Shown here in pieces: positions 1 through 7,468 of a stretch of 33,326 bases of DNA. The stretch is taken from contig LFRS01000058.1 in the NCBI GenBank assembly GCA_001512435.1, positions 1-33,326 of the forward strand, read 5' to 3'. The position numbers were made by a program, and so were the translations under genes. The notes beneath the pieces are model-generated. The model ran no database searches, was not told the origin of the DNA, and worked only from the letters and a program-made list of their open reading frames with translations. The DNA comes from Halothermothrix sp. DTU029. Its GTDB lineage: Bacteria; Bacillota; Halanaerobiia; Halanaerobiales; DTU029. Position 1 is the first letter of the stretch; every line of letters begins with the position of its first letter.

Positions 1-52
1 GCGCCCATGGTACTGCGGGGGCGACCCCGTGGGAGAGTAGGTCGCTGCCGAA
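1..52 (+). rRNA. rrf: 5S ribosomal RNA, 3' end only
   Basis: The first ~52 bases match the 3' third of bacterial 5S rRNA, including the GGGAGAGTAGGTCGCTGCCG ending. The rest of the gene, and presumably 16S and 23S, lie to the left of the window. The tRNA cluster follows at once, the usual Firmicute arrangement of a tRNA array trailing an rRNA operon. The exact 3' end is uncertain by a few bases. Confidence 0.85.
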
Positions 53-67
53 ACTTATTTTAAATGC

Positions 68-141
68 TAGGGCGTAGCCAAGCGGTAAGGCAATGGGTTT
101 TGGTCCCATGATCGAAGGTTCGAATCCTTCCGCCCTAGCCA
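68..141 (+). tRNA. tRNA-Gln (anticodon TTG)
   Basis: A full cloverleaf can be folded: acceptor TAGGGCG/CGCCCTA, D-arm GCC/GGC, anticodon loop TTTTGGT with anticodon TTG, T-arm GAAGG/CCTTC, and an encoded CCA after discriminator G. The weak U1-A72 end pair is typical of tRNA-Gln. Confidence 0.95.
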
Positions 142-145
142 TTAG

Positions 146-221
146 GGGCCATTAGCTCAGTCGGTAGAGCACTTGACTTTTAATCAAGGTGTCGGAGGTT
201 CGATTCCTCCATGGCTCACCA
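146..221 (+). tRNA. tRNA-Lys (anticodon TTT)
   Basis: Acceptor GGGCCAT/ATGGCTC, anticodon stem CTTGA/TCAAG around loop CTTTTAA with anticodon TTT. Discriminator A and encoded CCA. Confidence 0.95.
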
Positions 222-226
222 TTTAA

Positions 227-303
<77 letters not shown>

Positions 304-315
304 ATTTTACTCTAA

Positions 316-392
316 GCGGGAGTAGCTCAGTTGGCTAGAGCATCAGCCTTCCAAGCTGAGGGTCGCGAGTTCGAATCTCGTTTCCCGCTCCA
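316..392 (+). tRNA. tRNA-Gly (anticodon TCC)
   Basis: Acceptor GCGGGAG/TTCCCGC with one G-U pair, anticodon stem TCAGC/GCTGA around loop CTTCCAA with anticodon TCC, discriminator T and encoded CCA. A second glycine tRNA (GCC) closes the array. Confidence 0.95.
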
Positions 393-404
393 AAAAAACA
401 ATAT

Positions 405-481
405 GGGTCTATAGCTCAGTTGGCTAGAGCATGCGGTTCATACCCGCAGTGTCAGTGGTTCGAGTCCACTTAGACCCACCA
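405..481 (+). tRNA. tRNA-Met, elongator (anticodon CAT)
   Basis: Acceptor GGGTCTA/TAGACCC with a paired first base, so not an initiator. Anticodon loop TTCATAC carries CAT, discriminator A and encoded CCA. The TTCATAC loop fits elongator Met better than the lysidine-modified tRNA-Ile2, whose loop is usually TCATAA-like. Ile2 cannot be fully excluded, since tilS lies in the same window and its substrate must exist somewhere in the genome. Confidence 0.8.
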
Positions 482-488
482 TTTTCTA

Positions 489-580
489 GGAGAGGTACCC
501 AAGAGGCTGAAGGGGCGGGTTTGCTAAACCTGTAGTAGGGGTCCACCCTAGCGAGGGTTCGAATCCCTCCCTCTCCGCCA
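489..580 (+). tRNA. tRNA-Ser (anticodon GCT)
   Basis: A 92-base class II tRNA with a long variable arm. Acceptor GGAGAGG/CCTCTCC, anticodon loop TTGCTAA with GCT, discriminator G and encoded CCA. Confidence 0.95.
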
Positions 581-583
581 CGC

Positions 584-659
584 GCCCTCATCGTCTAGGG
601 GTCTAGGACACCAGGTTTTCATCCTGGCGGCAGGGGTTCAAATCCCCTTGAGGGTGCCA
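584..659 (+). tRNA. tRNA-Glu (anticodon TTC)
   Basis: Anticodon stem CCAGG/CCTGG around loop TTTTCAT with TTC. The acceptor GCCCTCA/TGAGGGT places a G1-U72 wobble at the end of the helix, followed by discriminator G and encoded CCA. It lies only 3 bases after tRNA-Ser. Confidence 0.93.
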
Positions 660-663
660 ATTT

Positions 664-739
664 GGGCGAATAGCTCAGCTGGGAGAGCACCTGCCTTACA
701 AGCAGGGGGTCACAGGTTCGAGCCCTGTTTCGCCCACCA
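664..739 (+). tRNA. tRNA-Val (anticodon TAC)
   Basis: Acceptor GGGCGAA/TTCGCCC, anticodon stem CCTGC/GCAGG around loop CTTACAA with TAC, discriminator A and encoded CCA. Confidence 0.95.
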
Positions 740-745
740 TTTTGG

Positions 746-822
746 GGAGGCGTAGCGTAGTGGTTTAACGCGCCAGCCTGTCACGCTGGAGATCGTGGGT
801 TCAAATCCCATCGCCTTCGCCA
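746..822 (+). tRNA. tRNA-Asp (anticodon GTC)
   Basis: Acceptor GGAGGCG/CGCCTTC with a G-U pair, anticodon stem CCAGC/GCTGG around loop CTGTCAC with GTC, discriminator G (the Asp identity base) and encoded CCA. Confidence 0.95.
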
Positions 823-826
823 TTTT

Positions 827-902
<76 letters not shown>

Positions 903-909
903 TTTTTCA

Positions 910-986
<77 letters not shown>

Positions 987-996
987 TTAAAAATAA

Positions 997-1062
997 GAGG
1001 TCAGAGGTTAGAAGTCAGAAGCTCCATTACAATCCTACTTCTGACATCCTGCATCTGACACC
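997..1062. repeat. Imperfect inverted repeat of GTCAGA-type units between tRNA genes
   Basis: The left arm (997-1021) is built of degenerate 7-8 base units such as GGTCAGAG, GTTAGAA and GTCAGAAG. The right arm (1038-1062) is its imperfect reverse complement, with exact 8-base matches at GTCAGAAG (1014-1021) and CTTCTGAC (1038-1045). It is the only sizeable spacer in an otherwise tightly packed tRNA array, so it looks inserted. I recall similar degenerate runs between genes in other Firmicutes but cannot name a family. Confidence 0.5.
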
Positions 1063-1069
1063 AATATAT

Positions 1070-1155
1070 GGAGGGATGCCCGAGAGGCTAAAGGGAGCAG
1101 ACTGTAAATCTGCCGGCGGACGCCTACGAAGGTTCGAATCCTTCTCCCTCCACCA
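1070..1155 (+). tRNA. tRNA-Tyr (anticodon GTA)
   Basis: An 86-base class II tRNA. Acceptor GGAGGGA/TCCCTCC, anticodon stem GCAGA/TCTGC around loop CTGTAAA with GTA, long variable arm, discriminator A and encoded CCA. Confidence 0.95.
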
Positions 1156-1159
1156 ATAT

Positions 1160-1235
<76 letters not shown>

Positions 1236-1247
1236 TTTTTTTATAGG

Positions 1248-1268
1248 AACACCTTCGGGTGTTTTTTT
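1248..1268 (+). terminator. Intrinsic terminator of the tRNA array
   Basis: AACACC, a stable TTCG tetraloop and GGTGTT form a compact hairpin followed at once by a run of T. It starts 13 bases after the last tRNA and ends the rRNA/tRNA transcript. Confidence 0.9.
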
Positions 1269-1270
1269 AT

Positions 1271-1360
1271 TTATCAGGTTTTTTAAGGAATGAGGGCTTG
1301 TGAAAAGGAAGGGCAAGGATATTATAAAGAGGACAGTTTGGAAAATGATTCAAAAAAGTA
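1271..1360. other. Spacer between the tRNA terminator and the pheA promoter
   Basis: About 90 AT-rich bases with no convincing ORF, hairpin or promoter of their own. Together with the promoter, leader and T-box that follow, this forms a 665-base gene-free stretch (1236-1900). Confidence 0.5.
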
Positions 1361-1389
1361 TTGACAAATATTTTTCTCTTCTGTATAAT
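1361..1389 (+). promoter_or_regulatory. Consensus housekeeping promoter for the pheA leader
   Basis: TTGACA at 1361-1366 and TATAAT at 1384-1389 are separated by exactly 17 bases, a perfect sigma-A/sigma-70 promoter. Transcription should start near 1396, giving a leader of about 500 bases before pheA. Constitutive initiation with control by the T-box downstream is the expected design. Confidence 0.9.
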
Positions 1390-1410
1390 GAGATACAAAT
1401 TTTATTGTGA

Positions 1411-1492
1411 GTAATATAATATTATAGGCAATATAGCATTAAAGGAAATTTAATAATTTTATATTATTATACAAACTATAATAATATAATAC
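1411..1492 (+). repeat. AT-rich long-range inverted repeat in the pheA leader
   Basis: Bases 1411-1427 and 1476-1492 are inverted repeats matching at 15 of 17 positions and enclose further AT-rich palindromic sequence. They lie between the transcription start and the T-box. No known riboswitch class is recognised, and compositional bias could produce part of this. Confidence 0.45.
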
Positions 1493-1534
1493 AGGTAATA
1501 TAAGCTGGGTATTATAATATAGGTAGAGAAAAAC

Positions 1535-1793
1535 GATGAGCAGGGAAAGTAATCTGAATGCCTTTCTTATAGCGAGCTGATGATGGTGGAAGATCAGCAG
1601 AAAAGTTTAGGTGAAGTTCCCCTGGGAGTTGTAGAGCTGAAATGAAAGTAGGTTCTACCGGAGGTCAACCGTTAAAGCTGACAGGTTATATAATAAGATC
1701 TCTTTTTTATTTTATAAGAGGGGATTAGTTATTATGTAGCTTAAAGGATGGTATAGCAGGTATAACCTGTTCCTTTATGGAACAGGTTTTTTT
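1535..1793 (+). promoter_or_regulatory. T-box leader, probably tRNA-Phe responsive, with terminator/antiterminator
   Basis: Stem I has a basal helix CAGGG/CCCTG (1541-1545, 1620-1624), an AGTA/GAA S-turn, helix ATCTGAA/TTTAGGT and a distal hairpin GCTGAT/ATCAGC with the typical GGTGGAAG loop. The specifier loop reads GAA-G-TTC, so the best codon is UUC (Phe, 1617-1619). A stem II/pseudoknot-like segment with the conserved ACCGG...CCGTTA pattern follows at about 1655-1680. The terminator is AACCTGTTCC/GGAACAGGTT plus a T run (1764-1793). The alternative antiterminator pairs AAAGGA with TCCTTT and GCAGG with CCTGT, leaving bulge TGGTATA (1749-1755), whose UGGU can pair with an ACCA tRNA end, as for tRNA-Phe. 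Uncharged tRNA-Phe should permit read-through into pheA. The usual purine after the specifier is absent. Confidence 0.88.
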
Positions 1794-1900
1794 ATTACCA
1801 GGCAATTATATATGAAATACTATCCAGTAAGTTTTTGAGGGTTTATTTTATTTGTTTAAGTATAAATAAAAAATAAGTATTTAGTAGGGAGGAGATTTTT

Positions 1901-2749
1901 ATGACAAAAGAAAAATATGGTTTTCTGGGGCCCAAAGGGACTTTCAGTGAAGAGGCAGCAATGCTTTATTGTGGAGATGAGGAGAAATTATTGCCTTTAG
2001 CATCTTTTAACGAAATCTTTAATAGTCTCAAAACAGGAGAAATAAGCCGGGGAATAATACCGGTGGAGAATTCTCTGGAAGGCTCTGTTAACCTCTGTAT
2101 GGATCTCTTATATACCAGTTCCTTTGTTGAAGTAGTGGCAGAAATAGTATTACCGGTCAAACAGTATTTAATGGCTCCCCGGGGTGTAGAAATAAAGGAT
2201 ATCAAAGAATTATATTCTATTTCCCAGGTTATTGCCCAATCCAATACCTTTATTAGTGAATACTTGCCTGAGGCAGAAATATATTATACAGCCAGTAGTG
2301 CCCAGGCAGCAGAGTTAATCAAGGAAAGTGGAGGCAGGGCTTTAATTGGTTCCAGAAGAATTGCTGAACTTTATGACCTGGAAATACTGGCAGAAGAGGT
2401 TCAGGATGGTTCCAATAACCATACCCGTTTTTTTGTTATTGTCAATCAACTGGATGCGGAACAGGGCTTTCCGGAATTGGATAAGGAGTATAAAACCTCT
2501 ATCATCTGTGCACCCCAGGTTAATAAGGCTGGAGTACTCTACAATATATTGGGAGAATTTAAGCGAGAAGGTATTAATCTTACCAGAATTGAGTCAAGGC
2601 CAACCAAGAGACAGTTAGGAGAATATATATTTTATATAGATCTGGAGGGCCACCAGAAAAACCGTCATGTGCGGATTGCTTTGGAGGGAGTAAAACAAAA
2701 GTGTGCCTTTTTTAAGATTCTGGGAAGTTATGAGAGAGGAAATTTATAA
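1901..2749 (+). CDS. pheA: Prephenate dehydratase
   Basis: This 282-residue protein converts prephenate to phenylpyruvate, the committed step to phenylalanine in the cytoplasm. It is a monofunctional PheA of usual length. The catalytic part covers about residues 1-180, with GPKGTFSEEAA near the N-terminus, PVENSLEG near residue 55 and the catalytic TRF motif in NNHTRFFVI. A C-terminal ACT domain follows with the ESRP motif that binds feedback-inhibiting phenylalanine. The ATG has a good GGGAGGAG ribosome site. The gene follows a T-box whose best specifier is UUC, which independently supports the phenylalanine role. No chorismate mutase domain is fused, so that step must be encoded elsewhere. 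Confidence 0.95.
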   Translation: MTKEKYGFLGPKGTFSEEAAMLYCGDEEKLLPLASFNEIFNSLKTGEISRGIIPVENSLEGSVNLCMDLLYTSSFVEVVAEIVLPVKQYLMAPRGVEIKDIKELYSISQVIAQSNTFISEYLPEAEIYYTASSAQAAELIKESGGRALIGSRRIAELYDLEILAEEVQDGSNNHTRFFVIVNQLDAEQGFPELDKEYKTSIICAPQVNKAGVLYNILGEFKREGINLTRIESRPTKRQLGEYIFYIDLEGHQKNRHVRIALEGVKQKCAFFKILGSYERGNL

Positions 2750-2804
2750 TTTAAATAGAAGATATATGATATAATAAAAATATAAGCTGTAGAAGGGAGT
2801 ATTT

Positions 2805-3911
2805 GTGGTAATGACAAGTAGGTATGTAAACCTGATGAGAGAAGAGATTGGGATCCTAAAACCCTATATACCAGGGAAACCCATTGAGGAGGTTCAGGAA
2901 GAGTATGGCCTGGAAAGAGTAGTGAAGCTGGCTTCAAATGAGAACCCTCTGCCTCTTTCAGAAAAGGTGAGGAAGGCTATCGAAAATGAATTAAGGGAAA
3001 TTAACCGTTATCCTGATAGTGATTCCCGTTTATTGAAAAAGGCTTTAGCAGGAAAACTGGGTCTTAGTGAAGAGATGTTATTATTCGGTAATGGCTCCGA
3101 TGGCCTTTTGAAGATAATTGGGGAGACTTTCCTGAATAAGGGTGATGAAGTAATTGTCTCTGACCCTACCTTTGTTGAGTATATCTTTGTAGCTAATTTA
3201 ATGGGGGCAGAGTTAAAGAGAATAGAAATGAAATCCTATCAACAGGATCTGGCAGGGATAATTGGAGCAATAACAGATAAAACTAAGATGATTTTCCTTA
3301 CCAGTCCTCATAATCCTGCCGGAACCATTATAAAAAAAGGGGAATTAAGGGATTTCCTGGACCAGGTACCGGAGAACATCTTAGTAGTTGTAGATGAAGC
3401 CTATTATGAATATGTCCAGGATGAAGACTATCCGGATATTATAGAATTTATCAAGGAAGGTTACCCTGTAATTGGTTTAAGAACCTTCTCCAAGGCTTAT
3501 GGCCTGGCCGGGATCCGGCTGGGATATTTATTTGCTGATCCGGAGATTGTAGCTTTATTGGCCAAGGCCCTTGACCCTTTTAATGTAAATAGAATAGCCC
3601 AGGCAGCAGCCCTGGCTGCTCTGGAAGATGAAGAGTTTTTGCAAAAGACCATAGAGCTTAATGAAGAAGGTAAGGAGTTCCTTTACAGGGAGATGGGCAA
3701 GCGCGGTTTTGATTATGTGCCTACAGAGGCCAACTTTATCCTGGTGAATGTCCGGATGGATGCCATGGATCTCTTCAATAAGCTGTTAAGATTAGGAGTA
3801 ATTATCAGGCCTGGAGATCCCCTTGGCTATCCAGAACATATCCGGCTGACCATTGGTACTATGGAAGAAAATAAAATCTTCCTTGATAGTATTGACAAAG
3901 TACTGGGCTAA
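2805..3911 (+). CDS. hisC: HisC-type aminotransferase (histidinol-phosphate or aromatic)
   Basis: A 368-residue class I/II PLP-dependent aminotransferase of the HisC family. ASNENP near the N-terminus, SPHNPAG in the middle and the Schiff-base lysine in TFSKAYGLAGIRLGY (about residue 229) are all present. HisC enzymes act on histidinol phosphate, and many bacterial relatives also transaminate phenylpyruvate. Position 55 bases after pheA, downstream of a Phe T-box and without other his genes, suggests the last step of phenylalanine synthesis; this is inference. GTG at 2805 lies 5 bases after AAGGGAG. ATG at 2811 is an alternative start, two codons later. The last codons overlap a promoter for ilvD. 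Confidence 0.85.
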   Translation: MVMTSRYVNLMREEIGILKPYIPGKPIEEVQEEYGLERVVKLASNENPLPLSEKVRKAIENELREINRYPDSDSRLLKKALAGKLGLSEEMLLFGNGSDGLLKIIGETFLNKGDEVIVSDPTFVEYIFVANLMGAELKRIEMKSYQQDLAGIIGAITDKTKMIFLTSPHNPAGTIIKKGELRDFLDQVPENILVVVDEAYYEYVQDEDYPDIIEFIKEGYPVIGLRTFSKAYGLAGIRLGYLFADPEIVALLAKALDPFNVNRIAQAAALAALEDEEFLQKTIELNEEGKEFLYREMGKRGFDYVPTEANFILVNVRMDAMDLFNKLLRLGVIIRPGDPLGYPEHIRLTIGTMEENKIFLDSIDKVLG

Positions 3912-3920
3912 TATTATAAT
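3892..3920 (+). promoter_or_regulatory. Consensus promoter inside the 3' end of hisC, driving ilvD
   Basis: TTGACA (3892-3897, within the hisC codons for Ile-Asp-Lys) and TATAAT (3915-3920, after the stop) are 17 bases apart, an exact consensus promoter. A TTTATT-A-AATAAA dyad (3923-3935) lies at the expected start site. The 5' untranslated region of ilvD would be only about 40 bases, with no room for a T-box. Confidence 0.85.
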
Positions 3921-3969
3921 AGTTTATTAAATAAAGGAGAAGAGTAGAAGTAGGAGTAGGGAGGTAAAT

Positions 3970-5625
3970 ATGAATAGTGATCGGATTAAAAAGGGAGTAA
4001 GTAGGGCCCCTCATCGTTCCTTATTATATGCCCTGGGGCTGGATGAAGAAGATATCAAGAAGCCGATTATTGGTATAGCCAATGCTGCTAATGATATTAT
4101 ACCTGGTCATAAACATCTGGACCTGATTTGTGAAGAGGTGAAGAATGGTATCTATAGTGCCGGAGGTACACCGGTGGCTTTTTCTACTATTGGGGTCTGT
4201 GATGGAATAGCTATGGGCCATGAAGGGATGAGGTATTCCCTGGCCAGTCGTGAAATAATTGCTGATTCCATTGAAATCATGGCCAGAGCCCACCAGTTTG
4301 ATGGCCTGGTTTTAATCCCTAATTGTGATAAAATTGTACCGGGGATGTTAATGGCTGCCTTAAGGCTAAATATCCCCACTATCATTGTCAGTGGTGGGCC
4401 TATGTTAGCCGGCAGGCATGAGGGGCAGGCCCTGAACCTGCAGAATATCTTTGAAGCAGTTGGAGCAGTAAATGCAGGCAAGATGACAGAGGAAGAGCTA
4501 AAGGAGTTAGAGCAGCTGGCCTGTCCAGGGGTTGGTTCCTGTTCCGGGATGTTTACTGCCAACTCTATGAACTGTCTGACAGAAGTAATGGGGCTGGCCT
4601 TGCCGGGTAATGGAACAGTACCGGCGGTCTTTGCTGCCAGGAAGCGGCTGGCCAAACAGAGTGGACGCAAAATTATGGAATTGGTCAGCAAGGATATCAG
4701 GCCCCTGGATATCTTTACTGAGAAATCCATTGAAAATGCTTTGACTGTTGATATGGCCCTTGGTTGTTCTACCAATACCGTTTTACATTTGCCGGCCATT
4801 GCTCATGAGGCAGGCCTGGACCTGGATTTACAACTTATCAATAAATTGAGCAAAAAGGTTCCCCATATCTGTAGTTTAGCTCCAGCAGGGGCTCATCATA
4901 TTGAGGACCTCTATTATGCTGGTGGTATAGAAGGAGTCATGAAGGTATTGGGAGATGGGGGCCTCCTTCATTTGGATGAGATAACAGTAACAGGTAAAAC
5001 AATCAGGGAAAACTTGCAGGAAGTCAAAGATATTGATTATAATGTTATCAGACCACTGGATAATCCCTATCATAAGGAAGGCGGTTTAGCTGTCCTTAGC
5101 GGGAATATAGCCCCTGATGGGGCAGTGGTAAAACAGGCAGCAGTAGCAGAGGAGATGCTCATCCATGAGGGCCCGGCCCGGGTCTTTAAGGGTGAAGAAG
5201 CTGCCAGTGAGGCTATATCCAGTGGTAAGATTAAGCCAGGAGATGTAGTAGTTATTACCCATGAAGGACCCCGGGGAGGGCCCGGGATGAGGGAAATGCT
5301 GGCACCTACCGCTACCCTGGTAGGTATGGGTCTGGATGATAGTGTAGCTTTAATCACTGATGGACGTTTTTCCGGTGCTACCAGAGGAGCAGCCATTGGG
5401 CATGTTTCTCCTGAGGCAGTGTCAGGAGGTCCTATTGGCATAATAAAAGAAGGAGACATAATATATATAAATATACCGGAAAGGAAACTGGAACTGAAAA
5501 TCAGTGACGAGGAGCTGGCAGAAAGGTTGCAAAACTATAAACCAGAACCAGTTGAGAAGACAGGCTATCTGAATAGATATGCCAGAAATGTTCTCTCAGC
5601 TGATAAGGGTGCTGTTGTTAAGTAA
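3970..5625 (+). CDS. ilvD: Dihydroxy-acid dehydratase
   Basis: This 551-residue Fe-S dehydratase converts 2,3-dihydroxy-isovalerate and 2,3-dihydroxy-3-methylvalerate to the 2-keto acids that precede valine/leucine and isoleucine. It matches the Bacillus type along its length: [21 protein letters not shown], cluster cysteines in NCDK (about residue 119) and GSCSGMF (about 191), and TDGRFSGA near the C-terminus. The ATG has a GGGAGG site. It is separated from ilvB by a structured region with a terminator, so it may be transcribed partly alone from the promoter at 3892. Confidence 0.96.
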   Translation: MNSDRIKKGVSRAPHRSLLYALGLDEEDIKKPIIGIANAANDIIPGHKHLDLICEEVKNGIYSAGGTPVAFSTIGVCDGIAMGHEGMRYSLASREIIADSIEIMARAHQFDGLVLIPNCDKIVPGMLMAALRLNIPTIIVSGGPMLAGRHEGQALNLQNIFEAVGAVNAGKMTEEELKELEQLACPGVGSCSGMFTANSMNCLTEVMGLALPGNGTVPAVFAARKRLAKQSGRKIMELVSKDIRPLDIFTEKSIENALTVDMALGCSTNTVLHLPAIAHEAGLDLDLQLINKLSKKVPHICSLAPAGAHHIEDLYYAGGIEGVMKVLGDGGLLHLDEITVTGKTIRENLQEVKDIDYNVIRPLDNPYHKEGGLAVLSGNIAPDGAVVKQAAVAEEMLIHEGPARVFKGEEAASEAISSGKIKPGDVVVITHEGPRGGPGMREMLAPTATLVGMGLDDSVALITDGRFSGATRGAAIGHVSPEAVSGGPIGIIKEGDIIYINIPERKLELKISDEELAERLQNYKPEPVEKTGYLNRYARNVLSADKGAVVK

Positions 5626-5637
5626 AAATAGAAAATT

Positions 5638-5751
5638 AAAAGTAACTTTAGTAGGGAGTAGTGAGAAGGGTTTACTTTTGGAATAGGACTAATGGAGTCT
5701 AACTCCATTAGGTCAAGATACCCTGGGCTTACTGGACCCCAGGGTTTTTTA
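5638..5751 (+). promoter_or_regulatory. Structured ilvD-ilvB intercistronic region (possible attenuator)
   Basis: Three potential helices lie in series: AAAAGTAA/TTACTTTT (5638-5645 with 5672-5679), a perfect 10-bp hairpin CTAATGGAGT/ACTCCATTAG (5689-5711) with a 3-base loop, and the terminator at 5720. An alternative pairing AGGGT (about 5668-5672) with ACCCT (5720-5724) could compete with the terminator. I do not recognise a known riboswitch or T-box here, and no short ORF rich in Leu, Ile or Val codons is present. Confidence 0.5.
5720..5751 (+). terminator. Intrinsic terminator between ilvD and ilvB
   Basis: ACCCTGGG and CCCAGGGT form an 8-bp GC-rich hairpin around a 10-base loop, followed by six T. 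It ends 46 bases before the ilvB start. I see no good promoter between it and ilvB, so ilvB expression probably depends on read-through. Confidence 0.8.
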
Positions 5752-5796
5752 TTTATCTCAGATAATTGTATAAGAAATGAAAACAGAGGTGATTAG

Positions 5797-7467
5797 GTGA
5801 GTAAATTATCTGGAGCGGAGATTTTTATTGAATCTTTAAAAAGAGAGCAGGTAGAAGTGATTTTTGGTTATCCGGGAGGGAAGAATATCCCCATCTATAA
5901 TCTCCTATATGATGAACCTATCAAACATATTCTGGTAAGACATGAACAGGCTGCAGCCCATGCAGCTGATGGCTATGCCAGAAGTACCGGTAAGGTGGGA
6001 GTCTGTCTGGCTACTTCTGGACCAGGAGCTACCAACCTGGTTACAGGCCTGGCTACTGCCTATATGGATTCTGTCCCTGTGGTGGCTTTTACCGGCCAGG
6101 TAGATACTAAATCTATTGGTAAAGATGCCTTTCAGGAAGCAGATATTCGGGGTATTACCATGCCTATTACCAAACATAATTATCTGGTTACTGATATTAA
6201 GGATCTGGCCCGGACCATAAAAGAAGCCTTTTATATTGCCCGGACCGGACGGCCAGGCCCGGTTCTTATTGATATGCCTGTTGATGTCCTGGCTGACCGG
6301 CTGGAATTTGAGTATCCAGAAGAGGTTGATTTGCCTGGCTATAGGCCTAATTTGCCTTTTAATGGCCAGGGGCTGGATAAGGCAGCTGCAGAGATAAATA
6401 AAGCAGAAAGACCGGTAATTTTTGCCGGTGGAGGGGTTATTTCTTCTGGGGCAGCAGAGGTACTGCGAGACCTGGCCAGAAAGGCCAAAATCCCTGTGAC
6501 AACCTCCCTCATGGGTCTTGGTGCTTATCCTATTGATGATGAACTATCCCTGGGTATGCCCGGTATGCATGGGAGCAAGTATGCCAACTATGCCTTGTGT
6601 GAAGCTGATCTGCTGATTGGTGTTGGGGTCCGTTTTGATGACCGGGTTACCGGCAGACTGGATGCCTTTGCCCCTAAAGCAAAGATAATTCATGTTGATA
6701 TTGACAAGGCCGAGATTAATAAAAATGTTGATACCTTTATCTCACTGACTGGTGATGCCAGGGATGTTTTGAGCCAGTTATTGCCCCTGGTTGAGGAGAT
6801 AGAGAGAAAGGAATGGCTGGCCCAGATTGCGGAGTGGAAAAGGGAGTATCCCTTGACTTATAAAGATGATGATCCTGCCATCAAACCACAGGCTGTTGTT
6901 GAGGAACTTAATAACTTAAGTGAGGGGAAAGCAATTATTGTAACAGAGGTTGGCCAGCATCAGATGTGGGCTGCCCAGTATTATAATTACTCCTATCCCC
7001 GTAATTTTATTACATCCGGCGGCCTGGGAACAATGGGTTTTGGCTTACCGGCAGCTGTTGGTGCCCAGGTAGGCAGGCCAGGAGAATTGGTAGTTGATAT
7101 CTCCGGTGATGGCAGTTTCCAGATGAATCTACAGGAACTGGCTACCATCAGTGAATATAATTTGCCTGTAAAAATAGTAATAATTAATAATGGAACTTTA
7201 GGGATGGTCAGGCAGTGGCAGGAATTGTTGCATGAGAAGAGGTATTCTTCTACAATCCTGAAGAATCCGGATTTTGTAAAACTGGCAGCTGCCTTTGATA
7301 TCAAGGCCATTCGCATTGAAGAAAAAGATGAACTCAGGGCAAAACTTAAGGAAGCTATAGATTATGATGGGCCTGTCCTGATAGATGTCCGGGTTGCCTG
7401 GGAAGAGAATGTCTGGCCAATGGTACCACCGGGAGCTGGCAATCATGAAATGATAGGAGGCGAGTAG
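5797..7467 (+). CDS. ilvB: Acetolactate synthase, catalytic (large) subunit
   Basis: This 556-residue ThDP-dependent enzyme condenses two pyruvates to acetolactate, or pyruvate with 2-ketobutyrate, the first common step of branched-chain amino-acid synthesis. The ThDP-activating glutamate lies in VRHEQAAAHAADGYAR (about residue 50). The ThDP/Mg motif GDGSFQMN...NN begins near residue 436, and the central domain VIFAGGGV fits the FAD-binding region. The GTG start follows an AGAGGTGAT site. The regulatory subunit gene follows after a single base, so the two are translationally coupled, as expected for an AHAS holoenzyme rather than a catabolic AlsS. Confidence 0.96.
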   Translation: MSKLSGAEIFIESLKREQVEVIFGYPGGKNIPIYNLLYDEPIKHILVRHEQAAAHAADGYARSTGKVGVCLATSGPGATNLVTGLATAYMDSVPVVAFTGQVDTKSIGKDAFQEADIRGITMPITKHNYLVTDIKDLARTIKEAFYIARTGRPGPVLIDMPVDVLADRLEFEYPEEVDLPGYRPNLPFNGQGLDKAAAEINKAERPVIFAGGGVISSGAAEVLRDLARKAKIPVTTSLMGLGAYPIDDELSLGMPGMHGSKYANYALCEADLLIGVGVRFDDRVTGRLDAFAPKAKIIHVDIDKAEINKNVDTFISLTGDARDVLSQLLPLVEEIERKEWLAQIAEWKREYPLTYKDDDPAIKPQAVVEELNNLSEGKAIIVTEVGQHQMWAAQYYNYSYPRNFITSGGLGTMGFGLPAAVGAQVGRPGELVVDISGDGSFQMNLQELATISEYNLPVKIVIINNGTLGMVRQWQELLHEKRYSSTILKNPDFVKLAAAFDIKAIRIEEKDELRAKLKEAIDYDGPVLIDVRVAWEENVWPMVPPGAGNHEMIGGE

Positions 7468-7468
7468 G

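Noticed and set aside
4152-4799. A 215-codon open frame on the minus strand
   Set aside because: It lies entirely antisense to ilvD, has no ribosome site and shows no recognisable protein pattern; a shadow of the real gene.
5626-5645. CodY-box-like GAAAATT half site after ilvD
   Set aside because: Only one half of the AATTTTCWGAAAATT palindrome matches, which is expected by chance in AT-rich DNA.
5665-5703. Possible leader peptide (GTG start) controlling ilvB by attenuation
   Set aside because: The short frame encodes no run of Leu, Ile or Val and its ribosome site is too close to the start. A longer frame from 5692 to 5796 likewise lacks such codons.
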